Positions 41,895-51,283 of a stretch of 62,847 bases of DNA are shown here, one piece after another. The first letter of the stretch is position 1. The number at the start of each line of letters is the position of its first letter. The translations under genes were made by a program, and so were the position numbers. The stretch is from ZC4RG35 sp964388105. Lineage in GTDB: Bacteria; Actinomycetota; Acidimicrobiia; Spongiisociales; ZC4RG35. The DNA lies in NCBI GenBank assembly GCA_964388105.1, contig CAYLYQ010000006.1, positions 1 to 62,847 of the forward strand, written 5' to 3'. A model generated the notes under the pieces. That model had not been told where the DNA came from and searched no databases. It saw nothing but the letters and a program-made list of their open reading frames with translations.

Positions 41895-42949
41895 TTCCGC
41901 TTCTCGTCGCCGCCGCGGTGGCCCTGATCGTGTCCCTCTTCGGGACCCCGTGGGTGATCCGTGTCATGGAGCGGCGCCGGATCGGCCAGTTCATCCAGGA
42001 GGAAGTGGCCAGCCACGCCCACAAGCAGGGGATCCCCACCATGGGCGGCATCGTCTTCGTCACCGGCACCGCGATCGGCTACCTGCTGTCACACGTGCGG
42101 GTGACTCCCTCGCTCGGTGTGGAGTTCCAGAGACTCCGCATGGGCGGGCTGCTTTGCATCCTCGCCATGGTCGGGATGGGCGCGGTCGGCTTTCTCGACG
42201 ACTGGACCAAGTACACCCAGAAGCGCAGCCTCGGCCTCTCCAAGTCCGCCAAGTTCGCCGGCCAGCTCGGCGTCGCCATCCTCTTCGCCTGGGGGGCCAG
42301 CGAGGCGGGGGTGGTGACGCAGGTGTCCTTCGTTCGGCCGCTGGGCATCGATCTCGGCGTCTTCTTCGTGGTCTGGGTGCTGCTCCTCATGACCGGGTTC
42401 GCCAACGCGGTGAACCTGACGGACGGCATGGACGGCCTTGCGGCAGGGTCGTCTGCCTTGGTCGTGGCCGCCTACACGGTCATCGCCTTCTGGCAGCTGC
42501 GGAACACCCCTCCCTACCGCGACCCGGGCTTCTATCAGGCGGTGGACCCGTTGGAGCTGGCGATCATCGCGGCGGCCATGTTCGGGGCGCTGCTGGGGTT
42601 CCTGTGGTGGAACGCCCACCCGGCGAAGATCATCATGGGTGACGTCGGCAGCCAGGCCATCGGGGGCCTACTGGCCGCCCTCGCCATCCTGACCAACACC
42701 CAGCTGCTGCTCTTCGTGATCGGCGGGATCTTCGTGGCCGAAACGGCGTCGGTCATCCTGCAGGTGGCGAGCTTCAAGATCACAGGGAAGCGGATCTTCA
42801 GGATGGCGCCCCTCCACTATCACTTCGACCTGCGCGGATGGGCGGAGCCGACGGTGGTGATCCGCTTCTGGATCCTCACCGGTGTCGGTGTGGCCCTCGG
42901 CCTCGGCTTCTTCTACGGCGACTTCCTCAGGCTGGAAGGGCTCCTGTGA
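41891..42949 (+). CDS. mraY: Phospho-MurNAc-pentapeptide transferase MraY
   Basis: MraY moves phospho-MurNAc-pentapeptide to undecaprenyl phosphate, making lipid I. The 352-residue protein has ten hydrophobic segments, GIPTMGGIVF near the start, FANAVNLTDGMDGLAAG (the catalytic Asp-rich loop) and IIMGDVGSQAIGG, and a histidine-rich PLHYHFDLRGWAEP loop near the end. GTG start with GTGA overlaps on both sides. Confidence 0.96.
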   Translation: MIPLLVAAAVALIVSLFGTPWVIRVMERRRIGQFIQEEVASHAHKQGIPTMGGIVFVTGTAIGYLLSHVRVTPSLGVEFQRLRMGGLLCILAMVGMGAVGFLDDWTKYTQKRSLGLSKSAKFAGQLGVAILFAWGASEAGVVTQVSFVRPLGIDLGVFFVVWVLLLMTGFANAVNLTDGMDGLAAGSSALVVAAYTVIAFWQLRNTPPYRDPGFYQAVDPLELAIIAAAMFGALLGFLWWNAHPAKIIMGDVGSQAIGGLLAALAILTNTQLLLFVIGGIFVAETASVILQVASFKITGKRIFRMAPLHYHFDLRGWAEPTVVIRFWILTGVGVALGLGFFYGDFLRLEGLL

Positions 42950-44241
42950 GCCATGTCCTCGTCCTCGGAGCGGGCGTCTCGGGCATGGCGGTGGCGCGTC
43001 TGGCCCGCGAGACCGGATTCGGCGTCACGATCTACGACTCCCGGCCCACCATCGAGCCGCTGCTCGCCGGTTTCGGCGCGGTGACGGGGGAGTGGGACCA
43101 CCTCATCCTCAGGGACGCCGACATGGTCGTGGCCAGCCCTGGGTTTCCCGAGAGGTCGGCGCCGATCGTCGACGCCCTGGAGGCGGGGGTCCCGGTGGTC
43201 GGGGAGATCGAGTTCTCCTGGCCCCACATCGAATGCCCGATTGTCGCCATCACGGGCACCAACGGGAAGACCACGGTCACCGAGGCGACGTCCGCCATGC
43301 TGCGGGAGTCCAAGATCGACGCACCCACGGCCGGAAACATCGGCACGCCCCTCGCCGACTTCGCCTTCAAGACCCACGACCTGCTGGTCGTCGAGGTCTC
43401 CAGCTTCCAACTCCGGTTCGCCGACACCTTCCATCCTGTCGCGGCGGCCCTGACCAACGTGGCCGAGGACCATCTCGACTGGCACGGCTCGGTGTTCGCC
43501 TACCGGGAGGCCAAAGCACGCGTCTTCGCCAACCAGGGACCGGAGGACCTGCTGGTCTACGACGCCGATGATCCCGGTGCGGCCGGGCTCGTCGCGGGTG
43601 CCCGCTCCCGCAGATACCCGGTCAGCGGCTCGCGTCTCGTTCCCGAGGGCGGGGGTGTGTCGGGCGGTGTGGTGCGGGCGCTGGACGTCTCGATCGAAGT
43701 GCCATCCCTCGTCAACGACGATCCGACCCATCTCTTCAACATCGCCTGCAGTGCCGCCCTCGCCCGGTTCGTCGGCGCGTCGCCCGATGCAATCGCCCGT
43801 GCCGCCTCCCGGTTCACCCCGCCGCCGCACCGTCGCCAACGCGTCGGGGAGTGGGACGGCGTCACCTGGGTCGATGACTCCAAGGCGACCAACGTGCATT
43901 CGGCAGTGGCGTCGATCAGGAGCTTCGACTCGGTGATCCTGATCGCCGGTGGCCTGGCGAAGGGGATGGACATTTCCCCGTTGCCGAAGGAGCCGGCTGT
44001 AAAGATGGCAATCGGGATCGGCGAAGCCGGCCCGTCAGTGGTCGAGGCAGCCGGGGACAAAGGACGCCTCGCCGGGACCATGGAGGTGGCGGTGGAAATG
44101 GCGGCAGCGGCGGCCGAGCCCGGGGACACGGTGCTGCTCGCGCCCGGCTGTGCCAGCTTCGACCAGTTCACCGGTTACGCCGAGCGCGGAGACCGCTTCG
44201 CGGAACTGGCCCGTGAGCGCGCGGGGAAGGTGCGGTCGTGA
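42946..44241 (+). CDS. murD: UDP-MurNAc-alanine--D-glutamate ligase MurD
   Basis: MurD adds D-glutamate to UDP-MurNAc-L-alanine. The 431-residue ligase has a Rossmann-like N-terminus (VLGAGVSGMAVARLA), ATP motif GTNGKTT (Lys108), EVSSFQL and VDDSKATNVHSA. The start GTG overlaps the mraY stop. Length is normal. Confidence 0.95.
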   Translation: MSHVLVLGAGVSGMAVARLARETGFGVTIYDSRPTIEPLLAGFGAVTGEWDHLILRDADMVVASPGFPERSAPIVDALEAGVPVVGEIEFSWPHIECPIVAITGTNGKTTVTEATSAMLRESKIDAPTAGNIGTPLADFAFKTHDLLVVEVSSFQLRFADTFHPVAAALTNVAEDHLDWHGSVFAYREAKARVFANQGPEDLLVYDADDPGAAGLVAGARSRRYPVSGSRLVPEGGGVSGGVVRALDVSIEVPSLVNDDPTHLFNIACSAALARFVGASPDAIARAASRFTPPPHRRQRVGEWDGVTWVDDSKATNVHSAVASIRSFDSVILIAGGLAKGMDISPLPKEPAVKMAIGIGEAGPSVVEAAGDKGRLAGTMEVAVEMAAAAAEPGDTVLLAPGCASFDQFTGYAERGDRFAELARERAGKVRS

Positions 44242-45401
44242 CCGCCAGCGTGACATCCATCGCCAAGGTCCGCGCCGCCGCCCGGGAGCGAGCCGAGCTG
44301 CTCCGCACCAACAACCGCATGTCGACGGTGCTGCTCGTCGTGGTCGTGGTGCTGATCGTCATCGGGCTCGGGGCCACACAGTCCGCCTCCTCGGCGATCG
44401 CCCTGGACCGGAGCGAGGATCGCTTCTACTTCTTCAAGCGCCAGCTGATGGGCGTCGGCATGGGCACGCTTGCCCTCCTTCTCTTCAGCAGGGTCGACTA
44501 CCGGAGGTGGCGCAAGCTGGCGGTGCCCCTCTTCGCCCTGACCCTGGTCCTCCTTGTCGCCGTTCTCGTCGTTGGTGACGCGGCAGGTGGAGCCACCAGG
44601 TGGGTCGAGTTCGGTGGCCTCCGATTCCAGCCGTCCGAGCTCGCCAAGATCAGCCTCGTCTTCGTGCTGGCCTTCATCCTCGAGCGCAAGCGGAAGCTGC
44701 TGGGTCGGTTCGGCCACTTCGTGGTGCCACTGGTGGCCACCGTCGGAGTGACCGCAGCCCTGATCATGAGACAGCCCGACCTGGGCACGATGATCGTGAT
44801 CGGTGCCGCGGCCATGGCGGTGATCGTGGCGTCGGAGACGCCCTTCCGATACATAACGCTCCTGGGCATCGTCGCCATCCTTGCCACCACCTTCCTCGCC
44901 TTCGGAGCCGACTACCGGACCGCCCGGATCGACAGCTTCTTGGACCCGTTCGCCGACCCGGAAGGCGGCGGATGGCAGGTGATTCAGGGCTACTACGCGC
45001 TCGCCAATGGTGGGATCCTGGGTGTCGGCCTCGGGGCGAGCCGGGCCCGCTGGTTCTACCTGCCCAACGCCCACACCGACTTCATCTTCGCCATCATCGG
45101 CGAGGAGACCGGCCTGGTCGGGGGCTTGACGATCATCGCCCTCTTCATGGTCATCGCCATCGCCGGATGGGTGGTGGCGTTGCGGGCCCCGGACCCGTTC
45201 GGCCGGATGGTCGCAGCCGGCCTGACCGTGTGGATCTCGTTCCAGGCCCTGGTCAACATCGGCGGCGTTCTCGGCGTTCTCCCCATCACGGGCATCGCCC
45301 TTCCTTTCGTGTCCTACGGTTCGACGGCGCTGGTCGTGTCCATGGCCTCACTCGGGATCCTGGTCAACATCGCGCAGGCCGGCGTCGACGCAAAGAGATG
45401 A
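44238..45401 (+). CDS. ftsW: Septal peptidoglycan glycosyltransferase FtsW (SEDS)
   Basis: FtsW polymerises lipid II at the septum as a partner of FtsI. The 387-residue protein has about ten membrane helices, the WVEFGGLRFQPSELAK loop, RQPDLGT and the C-terminal LPFVSYGSTALV typical of SEDS proteins. There is no long cytoplasmic tail of the kind seen in mycobacteria. GTGA overlap with murD and ATGA-like overlap with murG. Confidence 0.94.
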   Translation: MTASVTSIAKVRAAARERAELLRTNNRMSTVLLVVVVVLIVIGLGATQSASSAIALDRSEDRFYFFKRQLMGVGMGTLALLLFSRVDYRRWRKLAVPLFALTLVLLVAVLVVGDAAGGATRWVEFGGLRFQPSELAKISLVFVLAFILERKRKLLGRFGHFVVPLVATVGVTAALIMRQPDLGTMIVIGAAAMAVIVASETPFRYITLLGIVAILATTFLAFGADYRTARIDSFLDPFADPEGGGWQVIQGYYALANGGILGVGLGASRARWFYLPNAHTDFIFAIIGEETGLVGGLTIIALFMVIAIAGWVVALRAPDPFGRMVAAGLTVWISFQALVNIGGVLGVLPITGIALPFVSYGSTALVVSMASLGILVNIAQAGVDAKR

Positions 45402-46474
45402 CCTTTCTCATCGCCGCGGCCGGCACCGGTGGCCACGTGTTCCCCGGGCTCGCCGTCGGCGAGGCGCTCGTGGACCGCGGAGTCGCGCGCTCGGAAGTCT
45501 TGTTCGTGGGAGGCAACCGGATGGAGGCCACGGTCTGCCCCGCGGAGGGGTTTCCGTTTCTCGAGGTCGACATCCGCGGGCTTCGCAGGTCACTCAGCCC
45601 CTCCAACCTCGGGCTGCCCTTGGTCGTGAGGCGCGCTTCGGCTCGGATCGCCGAGGCCATCGAAGAGCGGTCGGTCAAGGCGGTTCTCGGAATGGGGGGC
45701 TACGTGACCATCCCCACGGGGCTCGCGGCTCGCCGCGCTCGGGTGCCTCTCTTCGTCTCGGAGCAGAACGCCAGCGCCGGCCTGGCGAGCAGGCTGGCCT
45801 CCCGGTGGGCCGCGCAGACCTTCGCCTCGTTCCCCCAGACCGAGGGTCTTCCGGGCGCGAAGTGGGTCGGCAACCCCGTGCGCCGCGCCTTCTGGGACTT
45901 CGACCGCGAAAAGCTCCGTCCCAGTGCGACGAGCCGGTACGGCCTCGCTTCTGGCGCCCCCGTGGTGGGGGTGTTCGGCGGCTCCCTCGGATCCGGCGTC
46001 ATCAACGACGCGATTGACGAGCTCGTCAGGACCTGGGACGGCCCACGGATTCAGATTCTCCACATCGTCGGCGAGCGGTTCTTCGAGGGTCTCGCTTCTC
46101 GCGACGAAGGGCCGGCGCACCGCCGTGTCGTCCTCGGCTTCGAGTCGGCGATGGAGGAGTTCTACGCCGCGTCGGACGTGGTCGTGGCCCGGTCTGGTGG
46201 GGCCGTGGCCGAACTGACCGCGACCGCCACGCCGTCGATCCTGATTCCAGGGCGTTTCGGTTCGAGTGGGCACCAGGAGGGGAATGCCCGCTTCCTCGAG
46301 GAGTCGGGGGCGGCCGTCGTCTTGCCCGAGCCGGACATCTCCCGCCTGGGATCGGTGCTGTCGCTGGTTCTCGAATCGGGCCGTCTCGATGAGATGGCGG
46401 AGGCTGCCCGACGCATCGCGCGACCGCACGCCGCCCACGCCATCGCCGACGCCATGCTGGAGGCGGCCGCATGA
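45398..46474 (+). CDS. murG: UDP-GlcNAc:undecaprenyl-PP-MurNAc-pentapeptide GlcNAc transferase MurG
   Basis: MurG converts lipid I to lipid II at the inner face of the membrane. The 358-residue GT-B enzyme begins FLIAAAGTGGHVFPGLAV, and has LGMGGYVTIPTGLAA, SEQNASAGLASRL and VARSGGAVAELTA with HQEGNA in the nucleotide-binding half. Start ATG overlaps the ftsW stop. Confidence 0.95.
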   Translation: MTFLIAAAGTGGHVFPGLAVGEALVDRGVARSEVLFVGGNRMEATVCPAEGFPFLEVDIRGLRRSLSPSNLGLPLVVRRASARIAEAIEERSVKAVLGMGGYVTIPTGLAARRARVPLFVSEQNASAGLASRLASRWAAQTFASFPQTEGLPGAKWVGNPVRRAFWDFDREKLRPSATSRYGLASGAPVVGVFGGSLGSGVINDAIDELVRTWDGPRIQILHIVGERFFEGLASRDEGPAHRRVVLGFESAMEEFYAASDVVVARSGGAVAELTATATPSILIPGRFGSSGHQEGNARFLEESGAAVVLPEPDISRLGSVLSLVLESGRLDEMAEAARRIARPHAAHAIADAMLEAAA

Positions 46475-47826
46475 GGCTCGACCACGATCACATCCACATC
46501 GTCGGCGCGGGGGGAGCGGGGATGAGCGCCCTCGCCAAGATCCTGGCCGGCCTCGGCCACCGGGTGACCGGGTCCGACCTTCGCGGCGGGCTGGCCCTCG
46601 ACGCCCTGACCGACTTCGGCGTCGAAGTGGTCACCGGCCACAACCCCGACCTCGCGGCCTCCGCCGACCTCGTCGTGGCGTCCTCCGCCGTCCCCGAGGA
46701 CGACGTCGAGCTGGCCGCAGCCCGGGCGGCCGGCGTCGAGGTCTGGCGGCGTCCCCAGTTGCTCCGGGAGCTGACCTCTCGTGTGCCCACGATCGGGGCC
46801 ACCGGCACCCATGGCAAGACCACCACGACCGCGATGCTGGTGACAGCCCTTCGTGCGCTGGGTGAGGATCCGTCCTTTGTCGTCGGCGGCGATCTGGTCG
46901 GTCTCGGAACGAACGCCCACCTGGGCACCGACAGCCTGCTGGTGCTCGAGGTGGACGAGGCCTTCCGCACCTTCGAGTCGGTGGAGCTCAACGGCCTGGT
47001 GGTCACCAACGTCGAGGTCGACCACCTCGATCATTTCGGCACCGAAGAGGATCTCCGCGAGGCCTTTGCCCGTGTCGCCGGCGCGGTGCGGGGCCCGGTG
47101 TTGTGCTGTGCGGACGACCCCGGCTCGGCCCGGGTGGCTGCTCAGGTGGGCGCCCTCACCTACGGCACCTCGGCCGATGCGGATTGGCGGATCGTCGACC
47201 TCGTGGGCACGCCCACAGGCAGCAGCTTCACGCTCACCGGACCGGCCGCATCGATTCAGGTCCAGGTCCCCGGACCGGGACGGCATCTGGCGCTCAACGC
47301 CGCCGGGGCTCTCGCCCTGCTGGCCGAGATGGGTCGCGAGCAAGATCGGCTCGGGCAGGCGCTCAGGTCCTTCCGCGGTGTCGGCCGCAGGTTCGAGCAT
47401 CGCGGGACGGTGGCGGACATCGCCCTCTTCGACGACTACGCCCACCATCCGACCGAGGTCGCAGCCACGCTGGCGGCCGCCCGGGAAACGAAACCGGCAC
47501 GACTGATGGCCGTGTTCCAGCCTCACCTCTATTCCCGCACGCAGCGCTTCGCCAAGGAGTTCGGGGAGGCCCTGGCCACGGCGGACCTGGTGGTCGTCAC
47601 CGACGTCTACGGGGCCCGCGAGGAACCCGTTCCCGGGGTCACCGGCCTGCTCGTCGCCGAGGCGGCGGCTCAGAGCGGAGCCGACGTGTTCTACGTCACC
47701 CATCGGTCCGATCTCTCGTGGCATGTCGCGCGGCTGGCAAGGCCGGGGGACATGGTCATTTCGATGGGGGCCGGCGACATCACCCTGCTCCACAACGAGC
47801 TGGCGCCTCTCCTGGGGGAGCCGTGA
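46471..47826 (+). CDS. murC: UDP-MurNAc--L-alanine ligase MurC
   Basis: MurC attaches the first amino acid of the stem peptide. The 451-residue ligase begins with HIVGAGGAGMSALAKIL, has GTHGKTTTTAM (Lys116), EVDEAFRTF, and FDDYAHHPTEVAATL. No fused D-Ala-D-Ala ligase. Overlaps: ATGA with murG, GTGA with murB. Confidence 0.95.
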   Translation: MRLDHDHIHIVGAGGAGMSALAKILAGLGHRVTGSDLRGGLALDALTDFGVEVVTGHNPDLAASADLVVASSAVPEDDVELAAARAAGVEVWRRPQLLRELTSRVPTIGATGTHGKTTTTAMLVTALRALGEDPSFVVGGDLVGLGTNAHLGTDSLLVLEVDEAFRTFESVELNGLVVTNVEVDHLDHFGTEEDLREAFARVAGAVRGPVLCCADDPGSARVAAQVGALTYGTSADADWRIVDLVGTPTGSSFTLTGPAASIQVQVPGPGRHLALNAAGALALLAEMGREQDRLGQALRSFRGVGRRFEHRGTVADIALFDDYAHHPTEVAATLAAARETKPARLMAVFQPHLYSRTQRFAKEFGEALATADLVVVTDVYGAREEPVPGVTGLLVAEAAAQSGADVFYVTHRSDLSWHVARLARPGDMVISMGAGDITLLHNELAPLLGEP

Positions 47827-48713
47827 GCGGGCTGGCCGGGCTTCCCGGCGTCTCCGAGAACGTGCCCCTCGGGCCTCTGACCACCTACAAGCTCGGCGGG
47901 CCGGCGCGATGGCTCGTCACCGTCGCCAGTCCGGAGGCACTCGATGCCATCGTGGCCACCGGTGCCCTCGCTGACCTGCCGGTGCTCGTCCTGGGCCGGG
48001 GGTCGAACCTCGTGGTGGCGGATTCCGGCTTCGAAGGAGTGGTGATCCGGCTCGGAGGCACCTATGGCGAGTTCGAGATCGAGGGCGGCTCCGTCGATGC
48101 AGGTTCGGCGGTCCCTCTGCCCCGGCTCGCCCGCGCCACTGCCGAGCGTGGCCTGGCGGGACTCGAGTTCTTCGTCGGTGTGCCCGGCTCCGTAGGCGGT
48201 GCCGTGCGCCAGAACGCCGGATGCTTCGGGGTGGAGACCCGCGATCGACTGGTGTACGCCCGGATCGTCGACCTCCGCAGTGGCCGGCGCTCCGAGCCGA
48301 CTCCCGACGACCTCGATCTGTCCTACCGCCACTCCAACCTGCGGTCGCACCATCTCGTGGAGTCCGCGGTGTTCTCCACCGTGCCCGGTGACGCCGAGCA
48401 GTCGCTGGCGTTGATCCGCGAGATCACGAGGTGGAGGCGTGACAACCAGCCCGGCGGGACCCTGAACGCGGGCAGCGTCTTCAAGAACCCCGACGGAACC
48501 TCGGCGGGGAAGATCATCGACGACCTCGGCCTGAAAGGGTTCCGGGTCGGGGACGTGTCGGTCTCCGAGAAGCACGCCAACTTCTTCGTCGCGGGGCCCC
48601 ACGCCACGGCGGCCGAGATCAAGGCCCTGGTCGATGCCGTGAAAGACCGTGTATTCGAGGCCACCGGCACCATGCTGGAGCCGGAGATCCAATTCGTGGG
48701 ATTCGACGAATGA
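47823..48713 (+). CDS. murB: UDP-N-acetylenolpyruvoylglucosamine reductase MurB
   Basis: MurB reduces the enolpyruvyl group to give UDP-MurNAc, using FAD and NADPH. The 296-residue protein has TTYKLGGPARW, GRGSNLVVADSGF, GVPGSVGGAVRQNAGCFG, the catalytic serine in NAGSVFKNP (Ser218) and a C-terminal glutamate in EPEIQFVG (Glu288). Length and motifs suggest the short type found in Gram-positive bacteria. Confidence 0.94.
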   Translation: MSGLAGLPGVSENVPLGPLTTYKLGGPARWLVTVASPEALDAIVATGALADLPVLVLGRGSNLVVADSGFEGVVIRLGGTYGEFEIEGGSVDAGSAVPLPRLARATAERGLAGLEFFVGVPGSVGGAVRQNAGCFGVETRDRLVYARIVDLRSGRRSEPTPDDLDLSYRHSNLRSHHLVESAVFSTVPGDAEQSLALIREITRWRRDNQPGGTLNAGSVFKNPDGTSAGKIIDDLGLKGFRVGDVSVSEKHANFFVAGPHATAAEIKALVDAVKDRVFEATGTMLEPEIQFVGFDE

Positions 48714-49489
48714 GCATTGACCCGAGACTGGCGGAACGGCGGCGTGTCGTCGCCGAGGACCGCGCCACCCGGACCGTCCGGCGCCTGCTGCGCTTCCTGG
48801 GCGTGGTTGCGGTTCTGGCCCTTGCCGTCTGGTTCATGCTCTCCCCGTACATGAGCATCGAGGAGCTCGAGGTCGAAGGTGTCGCCTCCAGCGACACGAT
48901 GAGCATCCTCGCCGCGGAGTCGGTCGTTGTCGGACGTCCCCTGGTGCTCGTGCGGACGGTCGGCGTGGAGGAGGCCCTGGAGTCCGACCCCTGGGTCCAG
49001 GACGCCACCGTCACCCGCCACTGGCCCAACCGCATCACCGTTTCGGTCACCGAGCGCCTTCCGCGGGCCTGGGTGGAGACATCGGACGGGTGGTCTCGTC
49101 GCGCCGAAGACGGGGAGGCGGTTCCGAGCGCCCCCGAGCCCGACAACACCCTCGGCTGGGCCAGGCTCCCGGAGATTGGCGGCGGCGAAGCCCCGGCCCG
49201 AGAAGAGGTCGTCGGGGCCGTGGAGTTCCTGATGTCCCTTCCCGCTGAGCTCGCCATGGCAACGTCGCTGCGGATGGAGTCGGGGGAGATGTGGGGTGTC
49301 GTCGACGGGTGGCAGGTGAGGCTGGGGCGCCCGGTCGACATGAAGGAGAAGGCGCTTTCCCTCGTGGCCCTGCTCGACCAGGGGATCGAAGACGGTTCGG
49401 TGATTGTGCTCATCGCCCCCACACATCCCTCGGTGGACCTCCCCGGGGACGAAACCGACGGCGAGGAATCGGAGGAAGGCGAGGGGTGA
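48710..49489 (+). CDS. ftsQ: Cell division protein FtsQ (DivIB)
   Basis: The 259-residue bitopic protein has a basic cytoplasmic tail, one membrane helix (about residues 28-46) and an outer POTRA domain (MSIEELEVEGVASSDTMSILAAESV) followed by the FtsQ beta domain (QDATVTRHWPNRITVSVTERLPRAWVE). It links FtsL to the divisome. The last 25 residues are very acidic (PGDETDGEESEEGEG). ATGA overlap with murB; a 106-base spacer with repeats separates it from ftsZ. Confidence 0.92.
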   Translation: MSIDPRLAERRRVVAEDRATRTVRRLLRFLGVVAVLALAVWFMLSPYMSIEELEVEGVASSDTMSILAAESVVVGRPLVLVRTVGVEEALESDPWVQDATVTRHWPNRITVSVTERLPRAWVETSDGWSRRAEDGEAVPSAPEPDNTLGWARLPEIGGGEAPAREEVVGAVEFLMSLPAELAMATSLRMESGEMWGVVDGWQVRLGRPVDMKEKALSLVALLDQGIEDGSVIVLIAPTHPSVDLPGDETDGEESEEGEG

Positions 49490-49497
49490 GGCCGACT

Positions 49498-49572
49498 CTA
49501 AACCTGTACTTGAGGTTCAAGCCGAGAAGGTTTACTAGCGTCGGCAACAACGCTAAACCTTTACTTCAGCTT
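49498..49572 (+). promoter_or_regulatory. Tandem 20-bp repeats in the ftsZ upstream region
   Basis: CTAAACCTGTACTTGAGGTT (49498-49517) and CTAAACCTTTACTTCAGCTT (49553-49572) match at 17 of 20 positions and start 55 bases apart. A reversed partial copy, AGGTTTA, lies between them at 49528-49534. The first copy is a dyad (AACCT, 7 bases, AGGTT), the kind of site MerR-type activators bind. These are probably operator sites for ftsZ-specific transcription from within the dcw cluster. Confidence 0.65.
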
Positions 49573-49595
49573 ACGAATTCTCTGGAGGACAAGTC

Positions 49596-50672
49596 GTGAC
49601 GAAGAGCAGCTCCGCCGCCCCCAGCGGCAGTTACCTGGCAGTAATCAAAGTGATCGGGATCGGCGGTGCTGGCGTCAACGCCGTCAACCGCATGGTCGAC
49701 GCCGGAGTTCGCGGCGTCGAGTTCATCGCCCTCAACACCGACGCGCAAGCGCTCCTCATGAGCGACGCCGATGTCAAGCTCGACATCGGCCGCGAAGTGA
49801 CACGCGGGCTGGGTGCCGGGGCCAACCCGGAGATCGGCCGTGCGGCCGCCGAGGAGCACCGTTCGGAGTTGGAGGATGCCCTCAAGGGCGCGGACATGGT
49901 CTTCATCACGGCAGGTGAGGGCGGCGGCACGGGCACGGGTGGTGCCCCCGTCGTGGCAGAGGTGGCCCGCTCCGTGGGTGCGCTCACAGTCGGTGTGGTC
50001 ACCAGGCCGTTCGGTTTCGAAGGCCGGAGGCGGGCCGTGCACGCCGAGGAGGGCATCGAGGCCCTCAAGGACTCCGTGGACACCCTCATCGTGATCCCCA
50101 ACGACCGACTCCTCGAAGTGGGTGACCCGACCGCTCCGATCACCGAGACCTTCCGGCTCGCCGACGAGGTGCTCATGAGCGGTGTCACCGGCATCACGGA
50201 CCTGATCACCACGCCCGGTCTGATCAACGTCGACTTCGCCGATGTCCGCACGGTGATGGCCGACGCGGGCTCGGCCGTGATGGGGATCGGCAGGGCGACC
50301 GGCGAAAACCGCTCCCGGCAGGCTGCCGAGAGGGCCATTTCCAGCCCGATGCTGGAGTCGTCGATGGACGGGGCCCGCGGCGTGCTGCTGTGCGTGGCGG
50401 GGCCTTCGACCATGTCGCTCCACGAGGCAACCGAGGCGGCCCGGGTCGTGTCCGACCACGCCGACCCCGAGGCGGAGATCATCTTCGGTGCCATCGTCGA
50501 CGACGATCTCCGCGAGGAGATGAAGGTCACGGTGATCGCCGCCGGCTTCGAGGGGCGGCGGCGCGCCAACCGGCCGACCCGCACCGAGCCGACCTCCATC
50601 CCTTCCTTCGTCACCGAGCGTCGCAGCGACCCCGACGACGATCTGGAGATTCCCAGCTTCGTCCAAGGATGA
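49596..50672 (+). CDS. ftsZ: Cell division GTPase FtsZ
   Basis: FtsZ polymerises into the Z-ring. The 358-residue protein has IKVIGIGGAGVNAVNRM, the tubulin signature GGGTGTGGAP, and NDRLLE. After the GTPase domain there is only a short linker and the C-terminal peptide DDDLEIPSFVQG, which in actinobacteria binds SepF. The GTG start has CTGGAGGAC 6 bases upstream. It is preceded by its own regulatory region and overlaps pgeF as ATGA. No ftsA is present, as usual in actinobacteria. Confidence 0.97.
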   Translation: MTKSSSAAPSGSYLAVIKVIGIGGAGVNAVNRMVDAGVRGVEFIALNTDAQALLMSDADVKLDIGREVTRGLGAGANPEIGRAAAEEHRSELEDALKGADMVFITAGEGGGTGTGGAPVVAEVARSVGALTVGVVTRPFGFEGRRRAVHAEEGIEALKDSVDTLIVIPNDRLLEVGDPTAPITETFRLADEVLMSGVTGITDLITTPGLINVDFADVRTVMADAGSAVMGIGRATGENRSRQAAERAISSPMLESSMDGARGVLLCVAGPSTMSLHEATEAARVVSDHADPEAEIIFGAIVDDDLREEMKVTVIAAGFEGRRRANRPTRTEPTSIPSFVTERRSDPDDDLEIPSFVQG

Positions 50673-51283
50673 TCACCCGTGACCGTGCCGCCTTCACCGG
50701 CGCGGGCGAAGGAGACCAGCGCCTCGACCAAGACGCGCGCGGCCGTCTCAGTGCGGTCCTCGACATCCCCGAGGTCTGGGCCTCGGTGCGCCAGGTCCAC
50801 GGCTCCAGGGTCCACCGGGCTTCGGCGCCGGGAGATCAGGGCGAGGGCGACGCCATCTGGACCAACCGTCCTAGCCTGCCGCTCGCTGTCTTCACCGCTG
50901 ACTGCCTCGGCGTGGCCCTCCTGGCCGAGGACGCCGTCGGCGTGGCCCACGCCGGGTGGCGTGGCGCCGCGGCCGGGGTGATCACAACCCTCGCCGAGGA
51001 GATGTCGGAAGCTGGCCATGCACCCGTGTCCGCCTTGATCGGCCCGGGGATCGGCCCTTGCTGCTTCGAGGTGGGCCCCGAGGTCGCGGAACATTTCGAC
51101 GGACACATCACCACGACCACCTGGGGCACGACCTCGGTCGACCTTCCCGGATTCATCGCCGGTCAACTGGTCGGTCTCGAAATCGAAATGGTGGGCGGTT
51201 GCACGCGGCATGACGACTCGTACTTCAGCCACCGGCGCAACGGGACCAAGCTCCGCCAGGTGTGTCTGGCGTGGTTGCCGTGA
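50669..51283 (+). CDS. pgeF: Peptidoglycan editing factor PgeF (YfiH/DUF152)
   Basis: The 204-residue protein is of the multicopper-oxidase-like YfiH family, which removes wrongly incorporated L-Ser from UDP-MurNAc in other bacteria and has purine-nucleoside activity. Metal-site motifs are RQVHGSRVH, FTADCLGVAL, AHAGWRG and GIGPCCFEVGPEV. It sits right after ftsZ as in many actinobacteria, overlapping yggS as GTGA. Confidence 0.92.
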   Translation: MITRDRAAFTGAGEGDQRLDQDARGRLSAVLDIPEVWASVRQVHGSRVHRASAPGDQGEGDAIWTNRPSLPLAVFTADCLGVALLAEDAVGVAHAGWRGAAAGVITTLAEEMSEAGHAPVSALIGPGIGPCCFEVGPEVAEHFDGHITTTTWGTTSVDLPGFIAGQLVGLEIEMVGGCTRHDDSYFSHRRNGTKLRQVCLAWLP

